From positions 223,985 through 287,984 of the forward strand of contig NZ_KN050693.1 of the NCBI RefSeq assembly GCF_000745485.1: a DNA stretch of 64,000 bases, in the 5' to 3' direction. This DNA comes from Methanobacterium veterum (lineage in GTDB: Archaea; Methanobacteriota; Methanobacteria; Methanobacteriales; Methanobacteriaceae). The first letter of the stretch is position 1. The number at the start of each line of letters is the position of its first letter. A program made the position numbers and the translations under genes. The notes under the pieces are model-generated. The model searched no databases and had not been told where the DNA came from. It was given only the letters and a program-made list of their open reading frames with translations. Shown piece after piece: positions 1-9,403 of the stretch.

Positions 1-1016
1 ATTCCTGCGGCCGGTGTGAACAGGAGTGTGAAAGGGAACTTCCGCTCATGTCAATGATTACCAAGGTGGGAGAACACTACATAAAAGACCAGAAGTACAA
101 TATGAGGGCAGGTAGGGGGCCAGTTCAGGATGTTGAAATAAGAAGAGTAGGTGCCCCAATTGTTCTTGGAGATATTCCTGGAGTTATAGCATTTGTAGGG
201 TGCTCAAATTATCCTGAAGGCGGTTTAGAAGTTGCAAAAATGGCAGAAGAATTCCTCGAGCGAAATTACATAGTTGTAACTACTGGTTGTGGTGCAATGT
301 CTATAGGGGAATACAGAGATGAGGAAGGAAAAACACTCTATGAAAGGTATGGTGGAGAATTCGATGCTAAAGGTCTTGTAAACATGGGTTCATGTGTTTC
401 AAATGCCCATGTTTCAGGTGCATGTATAAAGATAGCCAATATTTTTGCTCAGAAACCCCTTGAAGGAAACTTCGAAGAAATCGCAGATTACATATTAAAT
501 AGAGTGGGTGCATGCGGTGTTGCATGGGGTGCTTATTCCCAGAAAGCTGCCGCAATAGCAACTGGAGTTAACAGATGGGGAATACCCGTTGTTGTAGGAC
601 CGCACGGATCTAAATATCGTAGACTTTACTTAGGAAGAACCGATAAGAAAGAAAAATGGAACCTTAATGATTTAAGGTCTGGTGAAGTAATTGAAGGAGA
701 ACCAGCACCTGAGCACTTGATGTACGCAGCTGAAAACCGCGGGGAAGCAACCGTGATGATTGCAAAATTATGTATAAGGCCTAATGACACTCCAAAAGGA
801 AGACAGATAAAATTAAATCATTATATAGACCTTCACAAGAAGTATTTTGGTATTATACCTGATGACATCTCTAAATTTATAAGAAATGAGAAAGACATCC
901 CTATAACCTACAAGAAAGACGTTATGAATATGCTGGAAGAGGCAGGCTGGGAACCACGTGCACTTCCGCAGGAACCATCCACAATGGCCTTTAGGGAAAA
1001 AGCAAGGGGTAAATGA
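1..1016 (+). CDS. cdhA: CODH/ACS complex alpha subunit, C-terminal part (5' end outside window)
   Basis: This is the carbon monoxide dehydrogenase subunit of the archaeal acetyl-CoA decarbonylase/synthase complex, which reduces CO2 to CO for acetyl-CoA synthesis. The reading frame is open from base 3, so the gene begins before the window; about 337 residues remain of a family near 770-800. A ferredoxin-like Cys cluster (CGRCEQEC) sits right at the edge. Further on are [18 protein letters not shown] and [10 protein letters not shown], whose cysteines match the ligands of the Ni-Fe-S C-cluster region of this family. cdhB follows after 19 bases with its own GGTGA site, so the two are co-transcribed. 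The ATG at base 48 is internal, not the start. Confidence 0.95.
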   Translation, partial: SCGRCEQECERELPLMSMITKVGEHYIKDQKYNMRAGRGPVQDVEIRRVGAPIVLGDIPGVIAFVGCSNYPEGGLEVAKMAEEFLERNYIVVTTGCGAMSIGEYRDEEGKTLYERYGGEFDAKGLVNMGSCVSNAHVSGACIKIANIFAQKPLEGNFEEIADYILNRVGACGVAWGAYSQKAAAIATGVNRWGIPVVVGPHGSKYRRLYLGRTDKKEKWNLNDLRSGEVIEGEPAPEHLMYAAENRGEATVMIAKLCIRPNDTPKGRQIKLNHYIDLHKKYFGIIPDDISKFIRNEKDIPITYKKDVMNMLEEAGWEPRALPQEPSTMAFREKARGK

Positions 1017-1035
1017 TTGCATAAAAGGTGATTAA

Positions 1036-1545
1036 ATGAATGAAAGAGTAATCCCATGGCAACCGACAGTTATAGCCGGCCCAAAACAGGCGCTGCTTGT
1101 AACTCCAGAAACGGCAGAAATGATGCTTAAAAAAGCAAAAAGGCCTTTAATGGTAATGGGGCCTCTTGTAAAAGATAGTCCTGTATTATCACTCGCCGTA
1201 CTAATTGCAGAAAAGTGGAATATTCCAATTGTAAGTACTGGAGATATGTTTAAAACACTAAATGAAGCAGATATTAAGAGCAAGCCTTATGGAGTAGTTG
1301 AAATTGTAAATCTTCTTAAAGATCCAGATTGGGGAGGAATAAATGGAGAAGGACAGCATGATTTAGTCCTGTTTATTGGTGTAATTTATTATATAGGTTC
1401 TCAGGGACTTTCAACCCTGAAGCACTTTGCACCTCACCTTAAGACACTTACACTCTGTAAATTTTTCCATTCCAATGCAGACGCATCGTTCCCTAATATG
1501 AAAGATGAAGAATGGATCAAATATCTTGAAAAATTAGCAGAATAA
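1036..1545 (+). CDS. cdhB: CODH/ACS complex epsilon subunit
   Basis: The 169-residue protein has the length and sequence character of the epsilon subunit, which binds the alpha subunit in the archaeal CODH component and may help electron transfer from FAD or ferredoxin. It has a Rossmann-like alternating pattern ([31 protein letters not shown]) typical of this family. The start is ATG preceded by AAAGGTGATTAA. It lies between cdhA and cdhC, the usual order in methanogens, and ends 34 bases before cdhC. Confidence 0.95.
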   Translation: MNERVIPWQPTVIAGPKQALLVTPETAEMMLKKAKRPLMVMGPLVKDSPVLSLAVLIAEKWNIPIVSTGDMFKTLNEADIKSKPYGVVEIVNLLKDPDWGGINGEGQHDLVLFIGVIYYIGSQGLSTLKHFAPHLKTLTLCKFFHSNADASFPNMKDEEWIKYLEKLAE

Positions 1546-1579
1546 CTTATAAAGCGAATAAGAATCATGGAGGAATTTA

Positions 1580-2968
1580 ATGTTTGAGGATATACCTGTT
1601 GATGTTAGCCCAATGTATGAAGGAGAACGTATAAGATCAGCAAATATGTTTGTTGAACTTGCAGGCCCTAAATCTGTCGGTGCAGAACTAATTCAAGTTG
1701 CAGACGGCGTTGAAGACGGCAAGATAGAAGTCGTAGGTCCTGAACTCAGTGACATGAAGGAAGGGGAAATCTATCCTTTCGGGATACTTGCACAAATTCA
1801 AGGAGAAAAACTCGAAAAAGAGTTAGAAGGAGTTATCGAACGTAGGATACATGAACTATGTAACTATGTTAAAGGTTTCATGCACCTGAACCAGCGAGAC
1901 CAGATATGGTGCCGTGTGAGTAAAGAATCAGTAAATGCAGGATTTAAGCTTGAAGATCTTGGAAAAGCGCTTTCAATTCTCCTTAAGGAAGAGTTTCCAA
2001 TCATAGAAAAAATATCAGTCAGCATACTTACAGAAGAAAGCGAAGTAGAATCATTCTTAGAAACAGCACGAGCACAGTATGAAGTAAGAGATGCAAGGGC
2101 AAGAGAATTGAGCGATGAGGATGTTGATGTATTCTACGGTTGTACAATGTGCCAATCATTTGCACCAAGTCACGTGTGTATTGTTACACCAGATAGAACC
2201 GCACTTTGTGGAGCTATAAATTGGTTTGACTGCAGAGCTGCAGCTAAAATGGATCCTGATGGGCCAATATTTGAAGTAGAAAAAGGTGAAGTTTTAGATG
2301 ATGTAAGGGGTGAGTACAGCAATGTAAACACTGTCATGGCTGAAAAATCACAGGGTATAACTGAAAGAGTATATTTACACAGTGTATTTGAATATCCTCA
2401 CACTTCATGTGGGTGTTTTGAAGCGGTCGCATTTTATATTCCTGAACTTGATGGAATTGGAATAGTAGATCGTGACTTTAGGGGAGAAACTCCGCTTGGA
2501 ATTCCATTTTCGGCAATGGCTGGGCAGTGTTCTGGTGGAAAACAGGTAGAAGGATTTACAGGGCTTAGTCTAGAATACATGAGATCACCTAAGTTTTTAC
2601 AGGCAGATGGAAGTTATGAAAGGATAATTTGGCTCCCAAAAGAGATAAAAGAGTCTCTAACTGATTTCATACCTGAAGAGTTATTTGATAAAATTCCAAC
2701 TGAAGAGGATGCATCAAGCATTAAAGAAATCCGAAGATTCCTGCGCGAATCAGAACATCCTGTAATTGAAAGATTAAAAGCATCTAAAGCAGCTGCAGCA
2801 GAACCTGAAATTGTGGAAAATGAAACAGAAGAAGTTGAAGTATCTGAAGCTCCAATGGCCCAGATTGCATATGCACCTGAAATTTCAGTGCCGGCAGCTG
2901 GTGGAGTTAGAATAATACTTAAAAACGCTAAAGTCTACGCTGAAAAGATAATAATCAAAAGGAAATAG
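1580..2968 (+). CDS. cdhC: CODH/ACS complex beta subunit (acetyl-CoA synthase)
   Basis: Acetyl-CoA synthase joins CO, a methyl group from the corrinoid protein and CoA at the Ni-Ni-[4Fe-4S] A-cluster. At 462 residues it is the short archaeal form without the N-terminal CODH-binding domain of bacterial AcsB. Cysteines at about 188, 191, 200 and 210 (YGCTMCQSF, SHVC, ALC) and the pair at 277 and 279 (SCGCFEA) fit the A-cluster region. Residues about 395-430 form an Ala/Glu-rich linker before a short basic C-terminus. The ATG has a GGAGG site seven bases upstream. Confidence 0.96.
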   Translation: MFEDIPVDVSPMYEGERIRSANMFVELAGPKSVGAELIQVADGVEDGKIEVVGPELSDMKEGEIYPFGILAQIQGEKLEKELEGVIERRIHELCNYVKGFMHLNQRDQIWCRVSKESVNAGFKLEDLGKALSILLKEEFPIIEKISVSILTEESEVESFLETARAQYEVRDARARELSDEDVDVFYGCTMCQSFAPSHVCIVTPDRTALCGAINWFDCRAAAKMDPDGPIFEVEKGEVLDDVRGEYSNVNTVMAEKSQGITERVYLHSVFEYPHTSCGCFEAVAFYIPELDGIGIVDRDFRGETPLGIPFSAMAGQCSGGKQVEGFTGLSLEYMRSPKFLQADGSYERIIWLPKEIKESLTDFIPEELFDKIPTEEDASSIKEIRRFLRESEHPVIERLKASKAAAAEPEIVENETEEVEVSEAPMAQIAYAPEISVPAAGGVRIILKNAKVYAEKIIIKRK

Positions 2969-2995
2969 CTTTAAATTTAAATGAGAGGTAGCTTA

Positions 2996-3757
2996 GTGAT
3001 AATAGCAGTAAGTGGAAAGGGGGGAACTGGTAAAAGCATGATTACTTCCCTCATTGTTAGATCCTTAAAATCATGTGGTAAAGATATATTGGCGATTGAT
3101 GCGGATCCTGATTCCAATTTACCAGAAGCCCTTGGAATAGATGTTGAAAAGACGGTAGGTGATGTTAGAGAAGAGCTCAAAAAGGACACTGCAGCAGGCA
3201 ATATCCCTAAAGAATCAAATAAGTGGGACATACTTGATTATAAAATCATGGAATCCATTGTTGAAACTCCTGATTTTGATCTCCTTGTAATGGGAAGGCC
3301 AGAAGGAAGCGGCTGTTACTGCGCTGTAAATAACATGCTCCGAAAGATCATTGAAACACTTACCTCTAACTATGATATAATTGTCATTGATACAGAGGCA
3401 GGACTTGAGCATTTAAGCAGGAGAACAACTCAAAATGTTGATATCATGCTTGTAGTGACTGATAGATCAAAAAGAGGGATTTTAACAGCAAAAAGGATCG
3501 GTGACCTTTCAGACGAACTTGATATCCAGTTTAAAAAGATGTATTTAATATTAAACCGTGCTGTCCCTGGAAAAGAGGAAGAAACAATTAAAAAAATTAA
3601 TGAAATTGGACTGGACCTTATTGGAACAGTATATGAAGACGAAACTGTTGCTGAATATGATATTGAAGGAAAACCATTGATGTACCTTCCAGATGATTCT
3701 GCATCTGTAACTGCAGTTTCTGAAATTGTTTCGAAGGTTTTAGATTTAAACGTATAA
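2996..3757 (+). CDS. CooC-type nickel-insertion ATPase of the CODH operon
   Basis: This is a MinD/ParA-like P-loop ATPase of the CooC/AcsF group, which matures the nickel site of CODH or ACS. The deviant Walker A box GKGGTGKS lies near the N-terminus, IDADPDSNLPEALG follows, and a Cys pair (GSGCYCAV) matches the CXC metal-binding motif of CooC. I prefer the GTG at 2996 (253 residues) because a GAGGT site lies eight bases before it, whereas the in-frame ATG at 2981 has no such site. Its position between cdhC and cdhD is the usual one in methanogen cdh operons. Confidence 0.9.
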   Translation: MIIAVSGKGGTGKSMITSLIVRSLKSCGKDILAIDADPDSNLPEALGIDVEKTVGDVREELKKDTAAGNIPKESNKWDILDYKIMESIVETPDFDLLVMGRPEGSGCYCAVNNMLRKIIETLTSNYDIIVIDTEAGLEHLSRRTTQNVDIMLVVTDRSKRGILTAKRIGDLSDELDIQFKKMYLILNRAVPGKEEETIKKINEIGLDLIGTVYEDETVAEYDIEGKPLMYLPDDSASVTAVSEIVSKVLDLNV

Positions 3758-3781
3758 CAAAAAATTGAAGGATGTGGGTTT

Positions 3782-4948
3782 ATGGATAAAATGACACAAC
3801 TTCTTAAACTACTTGAAAAAACAGATTCTATAGAAATAAATGAATTTAGAATGGACTTTGAAGAATTAGAACTTCAAATAATGCCAGCTATTCAGCAGGC
3901 TGTTCAAAGGGTCGAAAGACAGGTTGAACAGGCAGGAATAAAAGAAGGAATAATATCGGAGATTGAAGAATTTTCACCTCCAATCCACGAATACCCCGGA
4001 TCGGTAGCAGAAGTTCAGCTTGGTGCGGGTTCAAGAAAGCCAGTATTTTTAGGAGGACAAAACGCACTGTACCGTTTTGAAGAACCTCAGCCAAATCCTC
4101 CTGTTGTTACATTTGATGTTTTTGATATTCCGATGCCCGGGCTTCCAAAACCGATAAGGGAACATTTTGAAGATGTTATGGAACATCCTGGTGACTGGGC
4201 TAAAAAGGCCGTTAAGGACTTTGGAGCCAATATGGTAACTATACACTTGATTGGAACTGGACCAAAAGTTATGGATAAAACTCCTCAGCAGGCTGCAGCA
4301 GATATTGAAGAAGTTTTACAGGCTGTAGATGTACCTTTAGTTATAGGTGGTTCCGGTGACCCGCAAAAGGATCCAATTGTTCTTGAAGCAGCAGCAGCAG
4401 CTGCTGAAGATGAAAGATGTCTTCTTGCATCAGCAAACATGGATTTAGACTACAAAAAAGTTGCAAAAGCAGCAGTAGACTACAATCATGCGGTTCTCTC
4501 ATGGGCTATAACAGATATCAACATGCAGAAAACCTTAAACAAATACCTTATGAAAGAAGGTTTAACTCAAAATGATATTGTAATGGACCCTACAACATGT
4601 GCACTTGGTTACGGTATTGAATTTTCAATAGATGTTATAACCAGAACAAGACTCGCCGCACTTAAAGGAGATACAGACTTACAAATGCCAATGTCTTCCG
4701 GAACAACCAATGCATGGGGTTCTCGTGAGGCATGGATGAAAAAAGAAGAATGGGGACCAACTGAGTACAGGGGACCAATCTGGGAAATAGTAACTGGACT
4801 TACCATGATGCTTTGTGGTGTTGATATATTTATGATGCTCCATCCACAATCCGTAAAAATGCTAAGGGAAATTGGAGAAACATTTACAAAAGAATATATG
4901 ACCACAGAAGTTCCAGATATCTCAAACTGGATTACTCAACTGGGGTAA
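3782..4948 (+). CDS. cdhD: CODH/ACS complex delta subunit (corrinoid iron-sulfur protein, small subunit)
   Basis: The delta subunit pairs with gamma (CdhE) to form the corrinoid protein that carries the methyl group from tetrahydrosarcinapterin or tetrahydromethanopterin to the A-cluster. The 388-residue protein has the expected TIM-barrel pattern (DFGANMVTIHLIGTGPK, PLVIGGSGDPQKDP, VMDPTTCALGYGIE). The first 60 residues are a helical extension. The ATG follows an AAGGATGTGGG site. The gene is 24 bases downstream of the CooC-type gene and 14 bases upstream of cdhE. Confidence 0.95.
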   Translation: MDKMTQLLKLLEKTDSIEINEFRMDFEELELQIMPAIQQAVQRVERQVEQAGIKEGIISEIEEFSPPIHEYPGSVAEVQLGAGSRKPVFLGGQNALYRFEEPQPNPPVVTFDVFDIPMPGLPKPIREHFEDVMEHPGDWAKKAVKDFGANMVTIHLIGTGPKVMDKTPQQAAADIEEVLQAVDVPLVIGGSGDPQKDPIVLEAAAAAAEDERCLLASANMDLDYKKVAKAAVDYNHAVLSWAITDINMQKTLNKYLMKEGLTQNDIVMDPTTCALGYGIEFSIDVITRTRLAALKGDTDLQMPMSSGTTNAWGSREAWMKKEEWGPTEYRGPIWEIVTGLTMMLCGVDIFMMLHPQSVKMLREIGETFTKEYMTTEVPDISNWITQLG

Positions 4949-4962
4949 AAGGAGGTTTTAAA

Positions 4963-6336
4963 ATGGCCGTTACTGCAATGGATGTTTACAGACTACTTCC
5001 AAAAACAAACTGTGCAAAATGTGGAGAGGCATCGTGCATGGCATTTGCCACAAAACTCTCTGAAAAAGAAACAGATCTTGAACTATGCACACAACTTTCA
5101 GCTAATGAAGCTGATAAACTTGCAGATGTATTAGCACCTGCTGTAAGAGAAATAATGATAGGTAAAGGCAATAAAGCCATGATGGTTGGTGGAGATGAAG
5201 TCCTTTACAGATATGAACTAACTTATTACAATCCAACTCCTCTTGTAATTGATATAAGTGATGACATGGACCCTGCTGAATTTGAAGAGAGGGTCAAAAA
5301 GATAGAAGGCACTGAATTTGAAAGAACCGGAGAATTACTCACACTTGATGCTATAGCACTTAGAAATAAGTCCGGTGACGTCTCAAAATTCAAAGAGGCT
5401 GCAGAAAAACTTAAAAGTTCTAAACTAGCGTTAGTATTATGTTCATTTGATCCAGAAGCTATGAAAGCTGCACTTGAGGCTGTTGGAGATGAACGTCCGC
5501 TGATCTATGGTGCAACAGAAAACAATATAGAGGAAATGGCGGCACTTGCACTTGAGTACAACTGTCCAATTGCACTATTTGTTCCAAATGACCTTGAAAA
5601 AATGAAGGAACTCTCAAGAATCTTGAGGACTAAAGGAATTAAGGACATAATCCTTGACCCTGGAACCTTTGTAAATGATGGAATTGGTGATACCCTTGAT
5701 AACTTTGTCATGATGAGGAGGCTTGCAGTTGAAGAAAGAGATGATGATTTCAGATTCCCAATTTTAGGAGTTCCAGCAATTGCATGGCTTGATAATGGTG
5801 AAGATGATATTAATACTGCGATAAAAGAAGCTACAATTGCAGCCACACTTATGGATAAATATGCAGATATGATGATAATCCATGGAACTGAAATATGGGA
5901 GCTAATCCCTGTTTTAACATTAAGACAAAGTGTTTACACTGATCCAAGGAAACCTCAAGCAGTAGATCCTGGATTGTATGAATTTGGTGAAATAAATGAA
6001 GATTCACCTGTCGCTTTAACTACAAACTTTGCTCTCACCTATTACACAGTTGAGGGTGACCTGAAGGCCGGGAAAGCCAACGGTTATTTACTGGTACTTG
6101 ATACCGAAGGTAGAGCTGTCGATGTGTCAGTAGCTGGCAGCCAGTTTAATGGTAAAGCCGTGGCAGATCTAATAAAAGAAACAGGTATTGAAGACAAGGT
6201 AAAAACCAGAAAAATGGTTATTCCCGGCCTTGGGGCACCAGTAAGTGGCGAAATCGAAGATGAAAGTGGATGGGAAATTTTGGTAGGACCAAGGGACTCA
6301 TCAGCTCTGGCAGATTTCCTTAGAGAAAAAATGTAA
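4963..6336 (+). CDS. cdhE: CODH/ACS complex gamma subunit (corrinoid iron-sulfur protein, large subunit)
   Basis: The gamma subunit binds the corrinoid cofactor and one [4Fe-4S] cluster that keeps cobalt reduced. The N-terminal cluster motif is visible: Cys17, Cys20 and Cys25 in NCAKCGEASC plus Cys42. A TIM-barrel methyltransferase domain follows (IILDPGTFVNDGIGDT), and the C-terminal third is the corrinoid-binding Rossmann domain (VIPGLGAPVSGEIEDE). The length of 457 residues is normal. A strong AAGGAGG site precedes the ATG. It is the last structural cdh gene here. Confidence 0.96.
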   Translation: MAVTAMDVYRLLPKTNCAKCGEASCMAFATKLSEKETDLELCTQLSANEADKLADVLAPAVREIMIGKGNKAMMVGGDEVLYRYELTYYNPTPLVIDISDDMDPAEFEERVKKIEGTEFERTGELLTLDAIALRNKSGDVSKFKEAAEKLKSSKLALVLCSFDPEAMKAALEAVGDERPLIYGATENNIEEMAALALEYNCPIALFVPNDLEKMKELSRILRTKGIKDIILDPGTFVNDGIGDTLDNFVMMRRLAVEERDDDFRFPILGVPAIAWLDNGEDDINTAIKEATIAATLMDKYADMMIIHGTEIWELIPVLTLRQSVYTDPRKPQAVDPGLYEFGEINEDSPVALTTNFALTYYTVEGDLKAGKANGYLLVLDTEGRAVDVSVAGSQFNGKAVADLIKETGIEDKVKTRKMVIPGLGAPVSGEIEDESGWEILVGPRDSSALADFLREKM

Positions 6337-6349
6337 TTAGGTAGATAGT

Positions 6350-6817
6350 ATGAAAACATTGATGGTAATTGACCCAAAAATGTGTTCTGAGTGTAAAGAC
6401 TGTATCACCGCATGTGAAAAAGAACACGGAACCGCAAGGGCAAAAAAAAGCAGTTCAATTCCAATTTTCTGTCTGCAGTGTCATCCAGACAAAGCACCAT
6501 GTGCTAGAATATGTCCAACTGGGGCCATAAAAGAGGAAGATGGAACTCTTATAGTGAACGAAGATGCATGTATAGTCTGCAAGCTCTGTTTGATAGCATG
6601 CCCTATAGGAATGCCAGTAATTGACGAAGATAAAAAAGCAGTTCAAAAATGTACTTTATGCATGGAATCTGACAGAATACTTCCTGCATGTGTTGAAGCA
6701 TGTAAAGACAATGTTTTAAAGGTATTTTCAGTTGAAGAACTAGAAAAACTGAAGTCAGACGTTTCATTTGCAAAGGTTCTTGAAGAGACCCTAAAAATGT
6801 GTCAGGATAAGTTATAG
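6350..6817 (+). CDS. 4Fe-4S polyferredoxin of the CODH/ACS operon
   Basis: The 155-residue iron-sulfur protein has four Cys-rich cluster motifs of the CooF/HycB type: CSECKDCITAC, CLQCHPDKAPCARIC, CIVCKLCLIAC and CTLCMESDRILPAC. It lies 13 bases after cdhE, so it probably passes electrons to or from the CODH component. The same four-cluster layout is seen in the two ferredoxins that end the por operon later in the window. The stop codon lies within the terminator stem that closes the operon. Confidence 0.9.
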   Translation: MKTLMVIDPKMCSECKDCITACEKEHGTARAKKSSSIPIFCLQCHPDKAPCARICPTGAIKEEDGTLIVNEDACIVCKLCLIACPIGMPVIDEDKKAVQKCTLCMESDRILPACVEACKDNVLKVFSVEELEKLKSDVSFAKVLEETLKMCQDKL

Positions 6818-6842
6818 AACTTATCCATCTATTTAATTTTTG
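6805..6842 (+). terminator. Terminator of the cdh operon
   Basis: A perfect 9-bp inverted repeat, GGATAAGTT and AACTTATCC with loop ATAG, overlaps the stop codon of the polyferredoxin gene and is followed by a T-rich tract (ATTTAATTTTTG). The next gene, ogt, faces it from the other strand. Confidence 0.6.
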
Positions 6843-6894
6843 ATTCTGCATTTTAAGCTTAAATTTATTCTACTTTGGTTTGTAATTAGTTGAT

Positions 6895-7410
6895 TTATTT
6901 TTTAATTTTACCGTCTACAATACAGATTCCCTCATTTTCCAGCATTTCTTTCTTCATTTCAGTACCACCGAAGAATCCACCCACATGTAAATCTGATTTT
7001 ACAACGCGATGGCATGGAATTATTATTGGAAGATGGTTCCTGCCAATTGCAGTTCCAACTGCCCTGTAAGCTTTGGTTCCAATAGATTCTGAAATCTGTT
7101 TATATGTTCTAACTTCTCCGTATGGGATTTTTGCAACTTCTTGAAGCACTTTACTTTTAAAATCACTCTTATTAGGGATAACGGCTTCAAATTCTGTTTT
7201 TTTCCCATAATAGGCCATGCAAACATCTTTTGCATAATGTTCATATTCATCTGATAATTCAAAAGAAGTATATTCCTTTGAAATTTCGTCCAGCACACTT
7301 TTTTCATCTGTCTTTGGAAGGGTTGCCCTTAATATTTTTCCTTCACCAACTGCAACTGCAAAATACAGCTCTCCATCACTGTAGGTTGAAATTGTAACCT
7401 CGTTAGAAAT
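6895..7410 (-). CDS. ogt: Methylated-DNA--[protein]-cysteine S-methyltransferase
   Basis: This suicide enzyme repairs O6-alkylguanine in DNA by transferring the alkyl group to its own cysteine. The active-site motif PCHRVV is present, preceded by the helix-turn-helix (EVRTYKQISESIG) and the arginine-finger region (AYRAVGTAIGRNHLP). A GTG at 7296 would give only 133 residues and lose the N-terminal fold. The frame stays open with good coding sequence (VTISTYSDGELYFAVAVG) to an ATT codon at 7410, which has a strong AAAAGGGGG site seven bases upstream. An in-frame stop lies just before that. I place the start at this ATT, giving 171 residues; a sequencing error near the start is the alternative. 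Confidence 0.85.
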   Translation of the reverse strand: MSNEVTISTYSDGELYFAVAVGEGKILRATLPKTDEKSVLDEISKEYTSFELSDEYEHYAKDVCMAYYGKKTEFEAVIPNKSDFKSKVLQEVAKIPYGEVRTYKQISESIGTKAYRAVGTAIGRNHLPIIIPCHRVVKSDLHVGGFFGGTEMKKEMLENEGICIVDGKIKK

Positions 7411-7481
7411 TTGAATTCCCCCTTTTAATCAGTGCACTTAATGATCTGTAAACTAAAAATAAATTTTTCTATTTATCAAAA

Positions 7482-8831
7482 TTAAATATACACTCTGAAA
7501 TTATCTATTATAAGATCTATGTCTTCTTTAGCCCTTTCAAAACTTTCATGGCCTCCAGAGAACCATAAATAGTACAGTAAATCATCTATTTTAAATGAAA
7601 TAACCATAATTTTGGTGGGTGCAATATCATTTACATTTTCACCAATTATAGTATGTACATCTATTCCTTCTGCTCTAAATTCCGTCTCAGATAGGATTGT
7701 GCTGTTTTGAATTATAAAAACATCTCTAATTGTATCTGCAACTTCTTTTGATGTAAGATCACCTACATTGGTGTTTTTGTTGATGGAAAATGTGATATTG
7801 CCATTTGCAGAATTTCCTTTGACTATCTTCTTTTTATTTGCAGTAGAAATTACTTCCCATGATCCTGGATAGTCAAATGATATTTCTCCGTCATCATAGG
7901 TTAGAATCTGCGTTGCATTTTCCATTTCTTTTAATGCTTCTTCCACTTTAACACGTACATAAATATAAGGATCATCCAAAGCCTGAGTCAATGGTTTAAG
8001 TGCTTCTTCATCACCTATTTTCCCAAGGGCTTCTGCGGCTCTTCCCCTAACATATTTATTCCTGTCTTTAGTCCACCCAACAAGTATACTAATAAGGGGT
8101 TTAACCGCCCGTTTATCCCCTATTCTTCCCAGAGCTTCTGCGGCCCTTCCTCGAATATGCCAGTCCTCATTTTTTAAAAGATCTATAAGAGGTTCAACAG
8201 CAACATTTTTCATTTTTCCAAGGGCAACCACGGCTTTCCATCTAACGTCATTGTCTTCATCGTTCAAGGCATCCATTAGACTTTCAATTGCTCTTTCATC
8301 CCCTATTTTTCCAAGTGCATCTGCAGCATACTTTCTAACGTGCCATTCATCATCACTTAAAGCTTCTATTAGACTATCTACTGCCCGCCCGTCCCCTATT
8401 TTTCCAAGTGCAGAAGCAGCAAATCTTCTAACTGCCCAGCTTTTATCATGTAATAAATAGATTAAGGGATCTACAGCACGCATGTCTCCAATATTTCCAA
8501 GGGCCCACGCGGCTTTCCATCTAACTTCTTCGTCTTTATCATTTAAAGCTTTTATTAAAGGTTCTACAGCTCTCCTATCTCTTAGCACGCCCAGAGCCTC
8601 AGCTGCGGTTTCTCTTACAGAACCCATAACTGCGTAGTATTCATGCCATTCTTTATATTCAAGAACGTCTATGAGTGGAAATAATGCTCTACTATCTCCT
8701 ATCTTTTTAAGAGCGGCAGCAGCCTCTTTTCGGATATTACAGTCATTAAATTTAAGAGCACTTATTAGGCCTTCAACGTCCCTGGTTTTTTCCAACCGAT
8801 CTATATTTGGTTTAATTTTACCAATTGCCAT
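7482..8831 (-). CDS. HEAT-repeat protein with C-terminal PsbP/DcrB-like domain
   Basis: Residues about 10-300 form nine HEAT (PBS-lyase type) repeats of about 31 residues, with the recurring core [10 protein letters not shown] followed by RAVEPLIDAL. Such solenoids are protein-binding scaffolds. The last 130 residues are different ([14 protein letters not shown], then [20 protein letters not shown]) and resemble the PsbP/DcrB-like lipoprotein fold, but no signal peptide precedes them. I place the start at the ATG at 8831, which has a GAGGT site. A longer frame continues upstream to 8897 but runs into the hairpin array. The protein has 449 residues. The specific function is unknown. Confidence 0.8.
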   Translation of the reverse strand: MAIGKIKPNIDRLEKTRDVEGLISALKFNDCNIRKEAAAALKKIGDSRALFPLIDVLEYKEWHEYYAVMGSVRETAAEALGVLRDRRAVEPLIKALNDKDEEVRWKAAWALGNIGDMRAVDPLIYLLHDKSWAVRRFAASALGKIGDGRAVDSLIEALSDDEWHVRKYAADALGKIGDERAIESLMDALNDEDNDVRWKAVVALGKMKNVAVEPLIDLLKNEDWHIRGRAAEALGRIGDKRAVKPLISILVGWTKDRNKYVRGRAAEALGKIGDEEALKPLTQALDDPYIYVRVKVEEALKEMENATQILTYDDGEISFDYPGSWEVISTANKKKIVKGNSANGNITFSINKNTNVGDLTSKEVADTIRDVFIIQNSTILSETEFRAEGIDVHTIIGENVNDIAPTKIMVISFKIDDLLYYLWFSGGHESFERAKEDIDLIIDNFRVYI

Positions 8832-8840
8832 GTATAACCT

Positions 8841-9204
8841 CAAATTTTTAACAAAAATTTGGGGTTCGAAAAATCTTTTGATTTTTCTCAACCTCAAAAT
8901 TTTGGGACCCTCAAACGCAAAGCATTCGAAAATTTTTAATTTTCGCGGTTACAAAATCGAAGCTTGCAAAAAACATAGTTTTTGCAGTCCTCGAAAACCG
9001 TAGGTTTTCGGGGCATGGAAAAATTCTACGAATTTTTCCGGTTGAAAATTTTCAAACATCGAAATTATAAATTTCGAATGCCCGAAAAATCTTCGATTTT
9101 TGAAGGATTTTGAGAGATTTTGTAAACATTTTTCTAAAATTCATAAGAATTTAGAGGCCATGGGAAATCTGTGATTTCCGAAGGTTTTAGAATTCTATGA
9201 ATTC
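8841..9204. repeat. Hairpin array A (about twelve small inverted repeats with 3-4 nt loops)
   Basis: This stretch is packed with short inverted repeats of similar shape and different sequence. Clear perfect ones are CGAAAATT/AATTTTCG at 8927-8945, CGAAAACC/GGTTTTCG at 8992-9010, GGAAAAATTC/GAATTTTTCC at 9017-9039, CGAAATT/AATTTCG at 9060-9076, GGAAATC/GATTTCC at 9163-9179 and GAATTC/GAATTC at 9190-9204; each has a 3-nt loop. Others lie at 8841-8861 (loop AAC) and 8868-8887 (loop TTTT). The array lies directly upstream of the HEAT gene, and a TATA-like AT tract near 9228-9240 would place it in that gene's leader RNA. Three related arrays occur near 20.0, 25.1 and 63.6 kb. Confidence 0.85.
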
Positions 9205-9403
9205 CTTCAACATCTATGCTGTGATAAATAATAAATTTATTATGGGTAATACTTCCACTTTAAATTTCAGATGATTCTATTTATTTCCGGAATAATTTAA
9301 ATAGATATAGGTATTATTTCATGATCGGATCCTATGTATTAAATAGTGGGGCTGATTTAAAACTGTTTGTTTGTATTTTGGATCGTATTATATTTTTATT
9401 AAA

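Noticed and set aside
5505..5846. 113-codon minus-strand frame
   Set aside because: It is antisense to cdhE and Ser/Leu-rich, as shadows of acidic genes are; no start signal.
8671..9003. 110-codon plus-strand frame covering the hairpins
   Set aside because: It is antisense to the HEAT gene and then passes into the palindromes; its composition is not protein-like.
8841..9204. CRISPR array
   Set aside because: The repeats share shape but not sequence, there are no uniform spacers, and no cas gene is in the window.
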